Shown here one piece after another: positions 1 through 8,506 of a stretch of 64,000 nt of DNA. A program made the translations under genes and the position numbers. The DNA is from JBHBQE01 sp041776485 (GTDB taxonomy: Bacteria; Bacillota; Clostridia; Lachnospirales; Lachnospiraceae). Position 1 is the stretch's first letter. The number at the start of each line of letters is the position of its first letter. The stretch covers positions 1-64,000 of the forward strand of contig JBHBQE010000002.1 of assembly GCA_041776485.1 (NCBI GenBank), read 5' to 3'. Below the pieces are notes generated by a model that was not told where the DNA came from, made no database searches, and worked only from the letters and a program-made list of their open reading frames with translations.

Positions 1-124
1 CTAAGTTTTATAAGTACAGTGAAAATAATCGTTTTAATAGAAACAGAGTGAAATGTAAATTTCTTCAAGGACGAAGAAGATACCGTCGTTACAAGTTTTA
101 ATAGAAACAGAGTGAAATGTAAAT
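1..124 (+). CRISPR. Distal part of a CRISPR array (two intact repeats)
   Basis: Two identical 30-bp repeats lie at 31-60 and 95-124. They begin GTTTTAATAG and end GAAATGTAAAT, and are separated by a 34-nt spacer (61-94). Bases 1-30 look like the end of another spacer, so the array continues to the left of the window. The GTTTTA start and ATGTAAAT end resemble clostridial type I-B repeats; ATGTAAAT would be the crRNA 5' handle, which puts the leader to the left. No cas gene is in the window. The expected next spacer after 124 is replaced by a CorA-like coding segment, and repeat remnants resume at 1536. Confidence 0.88.
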
Positions 125-137
125 AGAGCTGCCAAAG

Positions 138-1310
138 ATGACAAAACTATGTGTTTCCAATATAAGGCTTAAAGTATTTAACACAGGGATTTGTATATTG
201 ATTATAGAACTGCATAATAATGATTACAGAGACTTTAAGAGCGTAAAGGAGATTAATTATTTAGGACGACAAATCAGTTTACCATATATTGCAAAAGATA
301 GTGCTAATATCGCTTGTGCTCAAGAGATAACTTGGGATTTTTTATATCCGGATAATAAAACATATAGTTTTAAAGAAAAAAACGAAAATTTTTGGAAAGA
401 TCCTAAAGGTAGAAGATATATATTGGACTTTCTGGAAAATATGATAATTGATAAAAAAGCAAAGAATGTTTACAGGATTAAATCTTCTCTGGATGATCGT
501 ATGTTTACATGCTGTTTGATTCAAAATAATGAGTTAAGTCGTATATATGGAATAGATTACAAAGATAACTCAATATATGATGAGAAAAAATATAATCAAA
601 TATCAGAAAGTTTATATGAATATATATACATAGACAAAGAGGGAGGGTGTTCAGCAGCGACATTTAGCTTTCGAAAAGAGATTTTGGATAATTCCATATA
701 TCATCGTTGGACGGAGTTTGGCACAATTTATGGAGCTTCTCATACTTCATTAGTGGCAATCACCGGGGAAGGTGAATTTTTAGAAACGATTATCACTCGA
801 CCTTTTCTAACACAATATGTAGAGATTGCTATTTTGGTTTTGGTTCAAAGGACATCGATTTTGCGATTCCAAAAACGAATACATGGTGATATGAATAATA
901 AAAAGATTCAGAAACTTCAATCCGACTATATTGATTATCGCAATCAATTACATTTTTTTGAGGTAAGTTCACAAGAGCAGGGAATTGAATTATATGAGCT
1001 CATCAGAAAACAATTATATATCGAAAAAGAAATGGAAGCATTGGGAAAAAATTTAGAGATATTATATGAAAAAAGCAATGTGGATCATGGGAATAAGTTT
1101 AATCTATTCGGAGTGTTTATTGGATTTATTGCTATCCTATCCATTGTTTTAGACTTAATAGACTTTGTACTTGAGAGGGAATTTACCAAAAATTTTTGTG
1201 TTCAACTTGAATTGCCAAAGTATGTGTTATTAGGAATTATTTTACTGTTAACATTTCTGATATGTTTTTTTATTTGGAGGCTTGCAAAGAGAAAATGGAG
1301 ACTTAAATGA
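138..1310 (+). CDS. CorA-like two-TM membrane protein, probably 5'-truncated
   Basis: The 390-residue product has a soluble N-terminal part, a helical stretch at about residues 255-315, and two C-terminal membrane helices (about 322-344 and 362-383). This is the layout of CorA-like proteins, including those that accompany CRISPR-Cas systems, but the GMN motif of Mg2+ channels is not visible. The ATG at 138 has only a weak ribosome binding site. The frame stays open upstream to the CRISPR repeat, which supplies the in-frame TAA at 120-122. This suggests that the original 5' end was lost when the gene was joined to the repeat. Function is unknown: it may be a dead remnant, or a shortened accessory effector. 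The CorA-like assignment rests on topology and overall look only. Confidence 0.5.
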   Translation: MTKLCVSNIRLKVFNTGICILIIELHNNDYRDFKSVKEINYLGRQISLPYIAKDSANIACAQEITWDFLYPDNKTYSFKEKNENFWKDPKGRRYILDFLENMIIDKKAKNVYRIKSSLDDRMFTCCLIQNNELSRIYGIDYKDNSIYDEKKYNQISESLYEYIYIDKEGGCSAATFSFRKEILDNSIYHRWTEFGTIYGASHTSLVAITGEGEFLETIITRPFLTQYVEIAILVLVQRTSILRFQKRIHGDMNNKKIQKLQSDYIDYRNQLHFFEVSSQEQGIELYELIRKQLYIEKEMEALGKNLEILYEKSNVDHGNKFNLFGVFIGFIAILSIVLDLIDFVLEREFTKNFCVQLELPKYVLLGIILLLTFLICFFIWRLAKRKWRLK

Positions 1311-1535
1311 TGATTATTAACTACAATCTTTTTATAGAATTTTTTTGAAAAGGGAAAGTGTTTATTTGGCAAGGATTGTTTAAGATTTGAAACCACCAAA
1401 AAGCTTTATGAACAACAGATGTATAATTTTCAAGGTGCAAAAATTTCACCATGAATAATTGTCAAGAAAGTGAGATAAAAAACCTTTACCTCAAATAAGC
1501 AATTTCTAAAAAAATATATTCACTACTTGACACAA
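1311..1535. other. Intergenic DNA inside the interrupted CRISPR array
   Basis: This AT-rich, non-coding stretch lies between the end of the CorA-like gene and the first CRISPR repeat remnant. I see no convincing gene, terminator or transposon end in it. It belongs to the segment (125-1535) that separates intact repeats from degenerate ones. Confidence 0.5.
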
Positions 1536-1614
1536 GGGTGAAATGTAACTTGTTAATTTATACATTTGATTGTAATCAAATATAGTTTTAATAGAAACAG
1601 AGTAAAATGTAAAG
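1536..1614 (+). CRISPR. Degenerate terminal CRISPR repeats
   Basis: Bases 1536-1550 match the last 15 bases of the repeat with two changes. Bases 1585-1614 match the whole repeat with two differences (G to A within GAGTGAAATG, and the last base). The 34 nt between them (1551-1584) are exactly the length of the intact spacer at 61-94. This spacer contains a perfect palindrome, TTTGATT-GT-AATCAAA (1565-1580). Decayed repeats are typical of the leader-distal end of an array. A small open frame across 1566-1769 reads through the repeat and is not believable as a gene. Confidence 0.75.
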
Positions 1615-1806
1615 TAGAAAAGTTTTGGTTAATGAAACTGTCTAGGTTAAAGCTTATCTCTGGTGGTTTGTGGTTGGAGAAAAAGGTCTACACAATCGAT
1701 TCGCCTGGTAATGTTGATGATTGTAAACTTTTTATTGCAATATCCCAGATAAAATTTGAGCAAGAGTAAAATATGGCAAAATGTGTCAAAAATGGCACAA
1801 AAGATT

Positions 1807-1841
1807 GAGGAAAACAAGTAGTTTGTTTTCCTCATTTTATG
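1807..1841 (+). terminator. Intrinsic terminator after the CRISPR array
   Basis: An 11-bp perfect stem, GAGGAAAACAA (1807-1817) with TTGTTTTCCTC (1823-1833), encloses a 5-nt loop and is followed by ATTTTAT. It is placed to stop transcription of the CRISPR array or readthrough before the sigma-54 promoter at 1930. The near-symmetric stem may work in both directions. Confidence 0.7.
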
Positions 1842-1929
1842 TTCTTTATCTATATTAAAACGTTGTATTTTAGTGTTTTAGTGACTGTATTTATAAATTT
1901 AAAGGGAATAGATATAAATTGAAAAATAT

Positions 1930-1945
1930 TGGCATGGGATATGCT
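1930..1945 (+). promoter_or_regulatory. Sigma-54 (-24/-12) promoter
   Basis: TGGCATGGGATATGCT has GG at 1931-1932 and GC at 1943-1944 with the canonical -24/-12 spacing, and it matches the RpoN consensus at nearly every position. Transcription would start near 1955, leaving a leader of about 40 nt to the ATG at 1998. It would drive the hydrolase-permease pair. The NtrC-type regulator at 6146-7495 is the obvious candidate activator. Confidence 0.8.
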
Positions 1946-1997
1946 TTTTGTTGGTTAGAAACTATTTTTGTTATTCAAGATGGGAGGTTTTAACCAA

Positions 1998-2699
1998 ATG
2001 AAAGTAAAAGAAAAATATTTAAACTTCTATTATGAAACTGTTGGAGAAGTGCCTGAGCCGGTAATTGACCCTAAGAAAACAGCACTTCTTATTGTCGATA
2101 TGCAAAATGAGTTTGTACGACGGGACTCCCCTGAGGCTGAGGCGTATAAAGCAGCAGGTGAATGGGAAAGGTGGCTGCCATTCCATGATAGACTGGATGA
2201 GATTGTAATTCCTAACAATGTTAAGCTTCTGAATACTTTCAGAAAATATGGCATGCCGGTAACATATGCACGTATAGCTTGCCATCGAGAGGATGGCGAA
2301 GATAGATCACCGGTTCAGAAATCAGAAGGATGGAATGGAATTTTCCTTCCGGCAAACAGTCCTGAAACACAGATTATTGATGAACTTAATCCTGGAAAAA
2401 ATGATCTTGTATTTGATAAGACGACAGATAGTGTAACAACAGGTACAAATTATCTGACAGTAATGAGATTTATGGGGATTGAGAGAGTTATTGTAACAGG
2501 AATTGTTACAGACCAATGTGTAGCATGTTCCGTAAGAGGACTTGCAGACGCAGGCTTGAAAGTTATAGTTTGTGAGGATGCTTGTGCAGCAGGAAATATG
2601 GAACTTCATGACGCTGAGCTGAAAATTATGAGTGTTATTTACTGCGATGTACTTTCCACTGATGAAACGATCGCACTTTTAGATAAGGTCAATATCTAA
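1998..2699 (+). CDS. Isochorismatase-family cysteine hydrolase
   Basis: The 233-residue alpha/beta hydrolase has the isochorismatase-fold catalytic triad in view: D34 in LLIVDMQNEF, K141 in VFDKTTDS and the nucleophile C174 in TDQCVACS. Family members cleave amide or vinyl-ether bonds (nicotinamidases, N-carbamoyl amidohydrolases, ureidoacrylate amidohydrolase). The substrate cannot be read from the sequence. The ATG at 1998 is chosen because GGGAGG precedes it at 1982-1987; an in-frame ATG at 1968 lies too close to the predicted transcript start. A permease follows after 16 nt, so the pair probably imports and hydrolyses one small nitrogen compound, under sigma-54 and two-component control. 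The adjacent purine genes make a ureide-like substrate possible but unproven. Confidence 0.85.
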   Translation: MKVKEKYLNFYYETVGEVPEPVIDPKKTALLIVDMQNEFVRRDSPEAEAYKAAGEWERWLPFHDRLDEIVIPNNVKLLNTFRKYGMPVTYARIACHREDGEDRSPVQKSEGWNGIFLPANSPETQIIDELNPGKNDLVFDKTTDSVTTGTNYLTVMRFMGIERVIVTGIVTDQCVACSVRGLADAGLKVIVCEDACAAGNMELHDAELKIMSVIYCDVLSTDETIALLDKVNI

Positions 2700-2715
2700 A
2701 CATAGGGAGGATAGT

Positions 2716-4086
2716 ATGGAAAACAACGGTTTAAGAAAGGAAATCAAATTAGGAGGTATGATTGCCATGGCTGCCGGTGGAATGGTTGCGGCATGGATGG
2801 TTGAGATTAAATATTGGTTTGAAATAGGAGGGGTGGGTTCATTCTTGTCATTGTTGGCGTGCGCTATAATGGTACTTCCTCTTTGTTTTATCTACTCTGA
2901 GTTAACAAGTATGATGCCATATGCAGGTGGTCAGAACATATGGATTTCCAATGCGCTTGGCTGGAGTGTAGGTTTTGCTGGCTGTTGGGCAATACTCCTT
3001 TTATATGTAATGGCTATGCCTACGGTATCATATGGTATTGCCAGCATGATTGGATATTTGTTTCCAATTACGAATACTCAGCTAAAGATATTATCAATTT
3101 CAATTCTTGTAATTTGGTATTTTCTTACAAATTCAGAGCTTAAAATACTTACTAAATTACAGAATGTATTATTTTGGAGCACTTTGATTGTTGCTGTGAT
3201 TGCAGATTTAATCTTTATATTCAGCGGTCAGTGGAAATTCGAAAACATTCAACCGATATTCAGATTTGGTGTTGGGGGTTTTACTGCAGGCATAGCTCTT
3301 CTTATTATGAAATTTGTTGGATTTGACCTTATCCCTCAGCTTTCTGAGGAAGCTAACTTTCCAAAGAAAGACCTTTGGAAGGCGTTTGTTGGTTCAATTG
3401 GGTGTACGGTTCTTATATATGGTCTTGCAATTATTGCAGTTGGTGGAGTTGTAGGGAATGAATGGATAGATCAGGCAGATATTATTGATCCTAGAGTAGC
3501 GGATATTCTTGGACTTCATTGGCTTGGTCTTATCATAGTAGTAATGGGTGCTTTGACATGCATAACCACACTTTCATCATTTTGGCTTTCTGCTTCCAGA
3601 ATTCTTTATGGAGCTGCAAAGCAGCGTCAGATGACTCCAATGTTTGTAAAACTAAATAAGCATGGACAGCCAGCATTTGCAAATCTTATTGTAGGGGTTT
3701 TGTCCATATATTTTACCGCATTTGCTCCTGAGGCTTGGGTAAGCTATATCTATACAATTTATGGCGTAGTAGCAGGAATTGTTTATCTTCTTGTTTGCTT
3801 ATCATTTATTATACTAAGAAAGAAACATCCGGAATGGGATAGACCATATATTTTATCGGGAGGTACATTCTGGGGATATTATGGTATTGTATTTTGTATT
3901 TGGGTAATCATTCAAAATGCACTTGCTATGAACTCTGGTGCAATCATTGTGCTGATTATTTATGCTATTCTGGGCTTTGGATTTTGGATGTATGCAAAAT
4001 TTAAACAAAGTAAGGATGTTGAAAACTGGTCACCAATTGTAATTAGTCCTGATACAGTAGGGAGAGAAATCAATGTACTGGACTAA
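2716..4086 (+). CDS. APC-superfamily amino acid/amine permease
   Basis: The 456-residue, very hydrophobic protein has about 12 membrane helices and the N-terminal glycine-rich first helix typical of amino acid-polyamine-organocation permeases (EIKLGGMIAMAAGGMVAAW). It also has the SEEANFPKKDLWKA loop after helix 6 that is common in this family. AGGGAGG sits just before the ATG. It is the second gene of the sigma-54 operon that starts at 1930, downstream of the isochorismatase-type hydrolase, and probably brings in that enzyme's substrate or a related amino acid. Substrate unknown. A strong hairpin follows at 4115. Confidence 0.82.
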   Translation: MENNGLRKEIKLGGMIAMAAGGMVAAWMVEIKYWFEIGGVGSFLSLLACAIMVLPLCFIYSELTSMMPYAGGQNIWISNALGWSVGFAGCWAILLLYVMAMPTVSYGIASMIGYLFPITNTQLKILSISILVIWYFLTNSELKILTKLQNVLFWSTLIVAVIADLIFIFSGQWKFENIQPIFRFGVGGFTAGIALLIMKFVGFDLIPQLSEEANFPKKDLWKAFVGSIGCTVLIYGLAIIAVGGVVGNEWIDQADIIDPRVADILGLHWLGLIIVVMGALTCITTLSSFWLSASRILYGAAKQRQMTPMFVKLNKHGQPAFANLIVGVLSIYFTAFAPEAWVSYIYTIYGVVAGIVYLLVCLSFIILRKKHPEWDRPYILSGGTFWGYYGIVFCIWVIIQNALAMNSGAIIVLIIYAILGFGFWMYAKFKQSKDVENWSPIVISPDTVGREINVLD

Positions 4087-4114
4087 TGTAAAAATAAATT
4101 GATAAGATTTATTG

Positions 4115-4139
4115 TCAGCCGAGATTTTTTCTCGGCTGA
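4115..4139 (+). terminator. Stem-loop between permease and kinase genes
   Basis: A perfect 10-bp stem, TCAGCCGAGA with TCTCGGCTGA, encloses a T5 loop. It lacks a U-tract, so it may attenuate transcription or protect the 3' end of the upstream mRNA rather than terminate fully. It separates the sigma-54 operon from the sensor kinase gene. Confidence 0.55.
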
Positions 4140-4152
4140 TATAACCTTATGT

Positions 4153-4158
4153 TATAAT
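4153..4158 (+). promoter_or_regulatory. Candidate -10 element for the kinase gene
   Basis: A perfect TATAAT preceded by TG lies only 6 nt before the ATG at 4165. No good -35 is visible. If it is used, transcription would begin at or next to the start codon and the kinase mRNA would be nearly leaderless, which fits the lack of a Shine-Dalgarno there. Confidence 0.4.
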
Positions 4159-4164
4159 TACAAT

Positions 4165-6153
4165 ATGAAAAAAAGGCGCTCACTTATAACAGATATGGTA
4201 ATAATAGTTTTAGTATTAAATGTTCTTTCTGTAGTACTTTTTTCTTACTATATAAAGGTTGAGGGGAACAGTACATCTATCAATTATGCAAAGGAAAGTA
4301 TGCTTGAGATTGTGAAGGAAAAGAGTGAACTGATTTCTATAAAGTTTGATAGGCTTGAAAATAATACTGAGATATTAAAAATTATTATTGAAGAAGCATT
4401 AAAAAATGAGAAAAGTTATTATACGATTCCGGAGGGTTATAGTATTAACAAGGATAAATCCGTTATCAGAGAGAAAAAAGAAGATGTTAGCGTCAACAGC
4501 CAAAGCAATGTTTTAGTGAAATTAAATTCTGAAAATGCGGATGAACTTGCGAGGGAGCTGGTTATCACTGAAGTGCTTGACGAAGCTATGGGAACCATCA
4601 TAGATAATGAAGATGTAATATGGGGATATACTGTGACAGGGAATAACTTGCTTAGAGTTAGTCCATATCTTAATTTGGAAGAATTTTTTGATGATAACCA
4701 TGATCAGACAAGAGACGTGTTTTATACTATGGCAGGTCCAGAGAAGAATCCCGATAAAAAGGCTATTCTTACATCTCCATACAATGATTATCTTGGAATG
4801 GGATGGACGATTACGTGTACTCAGCCGATATATGACAGAAATGGCGACATGTTTGGAGTAGTCTGCTTGGACGCTGCACTTAAAACAATGGCAGAGGAGT
4901 TATTTAAGGATTTCAGTCTTGGCTCAGATGGAAAGATAATCTGGCTAGATCCACAGGGTAATATATTTTATCATAGTGACTTTGAAGGTAAGTCTGAAAT
5001 TCAGGGTGAAATATTTGAAAAAAATATTTTTACAATGAATGAAATGAGTTATAGTGAGAAAGCTGCATATGAAAAAACATTAAGCAAAACCTCTGGATTA
5101 TGTACCTATGTAGATAAAAATTTTAATTCACGAATAATGGTTTATTCTAAAGTAGAGGGCATGGATTCATATCTATTGCTTCAAATGGATACAAGAGATG
5201 TACAACCTACTATAAAATTTGATTTCAGTAATATTTGGGTGCTGATTGTACTTGATGGTGCTATAGCTTTGATTTTTATTATAGTTTTATACAGACAGTT
5301 TTCCAAGCCGGTGAGAGCTCTTGTAAATAGGGCAAACAAGATCTCACAGGGAGATTACAGTTTGGTTGAAACTTTGCCCGGTGACAACTACTTTGAGATA
5401 GCTCAGCTTAATGAGGCTTTTGATTATATGAGCAAAAATATTACTCTTGATATTCTTGCGGAAAAGGAACTACAGCAGATGGAAAAAATGGCTGGAGTGG
5501 GACAGCTGTCAGCTGCAATTGTACATGAGCTTAAGAATGTAATGGCAAGGATTAAGGGTGCGACCTATGTTATAGAATTAACGGGAAAGAATTTTAAAAA
5601 TAGCGATGAAATAGAGATTATTAACTCATCAATCTCTGAGGCAGAAAATGTAATCACTACACTTTTGGATTTTTCAAGAAAGAATAGTGCAGATAATAAG
5701 ATAAATGTGGGGTCAATTATTAACCAGATTTTTCTTTTATCAAACAAAGAAATAATATCAAAGGGCATTAGTGTAGAAATTAAGAACGATGAAGAATGTA
5801 TTATTTATTCAGACGGGATAGAGGCACTTAAGATTGTGCTTCAAAATATAATATTGAATGCAATTCAGGCCATAGAGGACGGCGGACATATATGGATTAA
5901 CATAAAAAAGGACAAAGAAAATGAAACAATTATGATAAGTGTTATGGACGATGGTCCGGGAATAAAAATAGAGCCAAAGGAAAGAATTTTTGAGCCGTTT
6001 GTAACTACAAAGGAAAAAGGAAGTGGTATTGGGCTTTGGATCACAAGAAAAATGGTGGAATCTTTGAATGGAACAATTAAGCTGAATAATGAAAATAGAT
6101 TTACGGAGTTTATCATAACTATTCCAGTCGGAAGTGAGGACAAAAATGAATAA
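4165..6153 (+). CDS. Membrane sensor histidine kinase, NtrB/AtoS-like
   Basis: The 662-residue kinase has an N-terminal TM helix (about residues 10-30), a large extracytoplasmic sensor region that looks like a Cache/PDC domain (about 35-350), a second TM helix (about 360-385) and a HAMP-like linker. It ends with a HisKA domain with phospho-acceptor H454 in the HELKN box and a HATPase domain (DDGPGIK, GSGIGLW). The ATG at 4165 is preferred because MKKRRS gives a positive N-terminus right before the first TM; a frame starting at TTG 4099 would run through the hairpin. It overlaps the response regulator by 8 nt, so the two are probably translationally coupled. Cache sensors often bind small amino acids or carboxylates outside the cell. 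Confidence 0.88.
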   Translation: MKKRRSLITDMVIIVLVLNVLSVVLFSYYIKVEGNSTSINYAKESMLEIVKEKSELISIKFDRLENNTEILKIIIEEALKNEKSYYTIPEGYSINKDKSVIREKKEDVSVNSQSNVLVKLNSENADELARELVITEVLDEAMGTIIDNEDVIWGYTVTGNNLLRVSPYLNLEEFFDDNHDQTRDVFYTMAGPEKNPDKKAILTSPYNDYLGMGWTITCTQPIYDRNGDMFGVVCLDAALKTMAEELFKDFSLGSDGKIIWLDPQGNIFYHSDFEGKSEIQGEIFEKNIFTMNEMSYSEKAAYEKTLSKTSGLCTYVDKNFNSRIMVYSKVEGMDSYLLLQMDTRDVQPTIKFDFSNIWVLIVLDGAIALIFIIVLYRQFSKPVRALVNRANKISQGDYSLVETLPGDNYFEIAQLNEAFDYMSKNITLDILAEKELQQMEKMAGVGQLSAAIVHELKNVMARIKGATYVIELTGKNFKNSDEIEIINSSISEAENVITTLLDFSRKNSADNKINVGSIINQIFLLSNKEIISKGISVEIKNDEECIIYSDGIEALKIVLQNIILNAIQAIEDGGHIWINIKKDKENETIMISVMDDGPGIKIEPKERIFEPFVTTKEKGSGIGLWITRKMVESLNGTIKLNNENRFTEFIITIPVGSEDKNE

Positions 6154-7495
6154 AAATGTTTTACTTGTAGATGATGACGAAAATTTACTTAAGGTATATA
6201 AAAAATTATTCTCACTTAAAGGATTTGAAATATCGGTTTGTTCAAGTGGAGCAGAAGCTTTAGAGCTTTTTAAAACAAATACATTCTATGTTGTAATTAC
6301 CGATGTAATAATGCCGCATATGAATGGGATGCAGCTGCTTAAAGAAATAAAGTGTAAATACCCATTAACAGAGGTGATTATGCTTACGGCTGAAGGATCA
6401 ATTAACGACGCAGTTTTGGCTGTAAAGAACGGTGCATTTTCATATATTGTAAAACCGGCGGATATAGATGAAATACTTCTTACATTAGAGCGAGCAATGG
6501 AACTTTCAAAAGCAAAGGATGAAAATGAGACACTGAAAGAACAGATCGCAACTATGGGAAGAAATCGGCATTTGATCGGCTCATCTGATATAGCCTGTGA
6601 ACTTAGAAACAATGCAAAAAAGATTGGTAAAACAGATTCCACTGTTCTGATTACTGGAGAAACAGGTACAGGAAAGGAAGTAATTGCAAATTTAATTCAT
6701 TTGTATTCAAATAGAAAAAATAAGCCATTTATCTGTGTGAATTGTGCAGCTTTTAATGAGAATTTGATTGAGTCGGAACTTTTTGGAGCAGAAAAGGGTG
6801 CATATACAGGAGCGGACAAAAGCCGCAAAGGCAGATTTGAAATGGCAAATGGAGGAACTTTGTTCTTTGATGAAATTGGAGAGCTTAGCCTGAATATGCA
6901 GATAAAACTTTTAAGAGTTTTGCAGGAAAAGAAATTTGAAAGAGTGGGAGGAGCTGACTTAATTAAGAGTGATTTCAGACTAATTGCAGCCACAAATAAG
7001 GATCTTAAAGAAGAGGTGAAAAATAATAATTTTCGCACTGATTTATATTATAGATTAAACATTATACCTATAGAGGTTCCTCCTCTTCGTGAGCGTAAGG
7101 GAGATATCATAGAAATTGCTGAAGAATTTCTTCGAATATTTTCAAATGAAATGAATAGAAAGGTTCTTCCGCTTAGTGAAGAAATATTGCAGGCTTTTCA
7201 AAAATATTCGTGGCCCGGAAATATAAGAGAACTTCGAAATATAGTTGAGAGACTAGTGGTGCTTTCTAAAGATGGAGAAATTGACGCAAATCTTCTTCCG
7301 GGTGAGATGATGGGAGGCGTCAGTCCGTACAGCAGTGAAAGCAGCCTTAAGGCATACACGAATGCCTGTGAGAAAGAATTTATAATTAAAGCTCTAGAAC
7401 ACAGTGGAGGCAATATTTCTGTTGCAGCTGATGAGCTTGGAATCGCAAAACGTAGCCTTTACAGAAAAATCAATGACTATGGTATTAGCTATTAA
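6146..7495 (+). CDS. NtrC-family sigma-54-activating response regulator
   Basis: The 449-residue protein has a receiver domain with phospho-acceptor D53 (ITDVIMPHMNG), a sigma-54-interacting AAA+ domain (Walker A GETGTGKE, loop GAYTGA in place of GAFTGA, Walker B-type FFDEIGELS), and a C-terminal Fis-type helix-turn-helix (AADELGIAKRSLYRKI). The ATG at 6146 has GTGAGGA upstream; an earlier in-frame GTG (6134) lies inside that ribosome binding site. It is partner to the kinase at 4165. The sigma-54 promoter at 1930 in front of the hydrolase-permease operon is its most likely target. Confidence 0.9.
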   Translation: MNKNVLLVDDDENLLKVYKKLFSLKGFEISVCSSGAEALELFKTNTFYVVITDVIMPHMNGMQLLKEIKCKYPLTEVIMLTAEGSINDAVLAVKNGAFSYIVKPADIDEILLTLERAMELSKAKDENETLKEQIATMGRNRHLIGSSDIACELRNNAKKIGKTDSTVLITGETGTGKEVIANLIHLYSNRKNKPFICVNCAAFNENLIESELFGAEKGAYTGADKSRKGRFEMANGGTLFFDEIGELSLNMQIKLLRVLQEKKFERVGGADLIKSDFRLIAATNKDLKEEVKNNNFRTDLYYRLNIIPIEVPPLRERKGDIIEIAEEFLRIFSNEMNRKVLPLSEEILQAFQKYSWPGNIRELRNIVERLVVLSKDGEIDANLLPGEMMGGVSPYSSESSLKAYTNACEKEFIIKALEHSGGNISVAADELGIAKRSLYRKINDYGISY

Positions 7496-7657
7496 AAATA
7501 AGAAAATTTAAGATAGACCCTTTAATACGAAGTTTTGGATCTATGAAGTGGGATATGTTAAGCTGAATATTGATCCGACAATATCTCGGAGGGGGGACAG
7601 TAAATACGACTCCTAAAGGTTAAACTATAAAGACTGAGATTAGTTGCTCCGTAAACT
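7496..7657. other. Intergenic stretch with a possible long hairpin
   Basis: The convergent gap between the response regulator and the GntR gene has no gene. Bases CGGAG (7587-7591) and CTCCG (7647-7651) could close a structured region just before the T-run at 7663-7670. I could not assign it to a known RNA family. The motif CGAAGTTTT...GTTAAGC at 7528-7563 recurs at 59255-59280. Confidence 0.3.
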
Positions 7658-8389
7658 CTAAATTTTTTTTCGCAATATCATATGGTGAAATGCATTGTTT
7701 ACATAGTATTCTTTTGAATAGAGGACAGGCTGCCCCACTAAAGTATAGCCTATCTCATCTATATACAGCACAGAGGTATTTTCTTTTATAGCCAATTTTT
7801 TCGCTATACATGTATCGGCATTGATTGCCATGATTTCTGAAAGGTCCATATAGACCTGTATATTGCAAAAGTCAGACAAAAAATCAAATATAGGCTTAGA
7901 TAAATCTGAAAGATTGTAGTTATGATTTTTGATAAGTACCTCGGATATATAATCTTCACAATAAATAGCAGGTTGTTCATCAGAGGTTATGGTTCTTACT
8001 ACCTTTAAAAAATTTTTCCCATATATATTGAGCTTTTCGTCTAATTCCTTAGAGCATACATATTCATAGTCAACTTGAATGACGGCTGCCCTATGTCCTG
8101 TGGACGCCACCATGTCCAGAAATTCCTCTTCAAGGTCAATACGTGTTTTTGCCGATAGGACATGTGCATTAACAATGGTTCCTATACCGTGTTTTCTGGT
8201 TATAAATCCTTCCTGCTCCAATATTGCCAAGCAATCCCGCACCACCGTACGGCTTATTCCGAATTGTTTAGCGATTTCGTGTTCAGAGGGCAAGTGGGAA
8301 ATATTGGCATATATTCCGTTTTTTAGCTCTGAAAGTAAAATGCCGGTATATTTATTTGAAAGTTGATTTTTATGAGTCTGCATATTCAT
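7658..8389 (-). CDS. GntR/HutC-family transcriptional regulator
   Basis: The 243-residue protein has an N-terminal winged helix-turn-helix (about residues 15-75: LPSEHEIAKQFGISRTVVRD) and a C-terminal UTRA-type effector domain with its usual closing pattern (SVLYIDEIGYTLVGQPVLYS). The start at 8389 is chosen because AAGG lies at 8401-8404 on the coding strand; an in-frame ATG at 8416 has no ribosome binding site. It is divergent from the purine permease gene. The intergenic region holds palindromes that may be its operators, so it probably represses the purine catabolic operon until a purine-related ligand binds. Confidence 0.87.
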   Translation of the reverse strand: MNMQTHKNQLSNKYTGILLSELKNGIYANISHLPSEHEIAKQFGISRTVVRDCLAILEQEGFITRKHGIGTIVNAHVLSAKTRIDLEEEFLDMVASTGHRAAVIQVDYEYVCSKELDEKLNIYGKNFLKVVRTITSDEQPAIYCEDYISEVLIKNHNYNLSDLSKPIFDFLSDFCNIQVYMDLSEIMAINADTCIAKKLAIKENTSVLYIDEIGYTLVGQPVLYSKEYYVNNAFHHMILRKKI

Positions 8390-8506
8390 TTTATAACTTA
8401 CCTTTATGAAAATCATAATAGATTTTCAATCTGTTGTAAAGCTAATCGGTACACCGAAGCGTTTTGTAAAAAATAGTTAGAGTATAGTGGTTTAAATATA
8501 AAATAC

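Noticed and set aside
1566..1769. 67-codon open frame across the last CRISPR repeat
   Set aside because: Starts with TTG without a ribosome binding site and its N-terminus is translated CRISPR repeat; no recognisable protein.
1793..1812. Second sigma-54-like element (TGGCAC) near the CRISPR terminator
   Set aside because: TGGCAC has no TTGC at the -12 distance.
2019..2609. Antisense open frames within the isochorismatase-type gene
   Set aside because: Shadows of a well-supported gene, without ribosome binding sites or domain signals.
7585..7651. Known riboswitch or sRNA in the convergent gap
   Set aside because: Only a short closing stem is visible and no conserved core of a known class was recognised; kept as unexplained.
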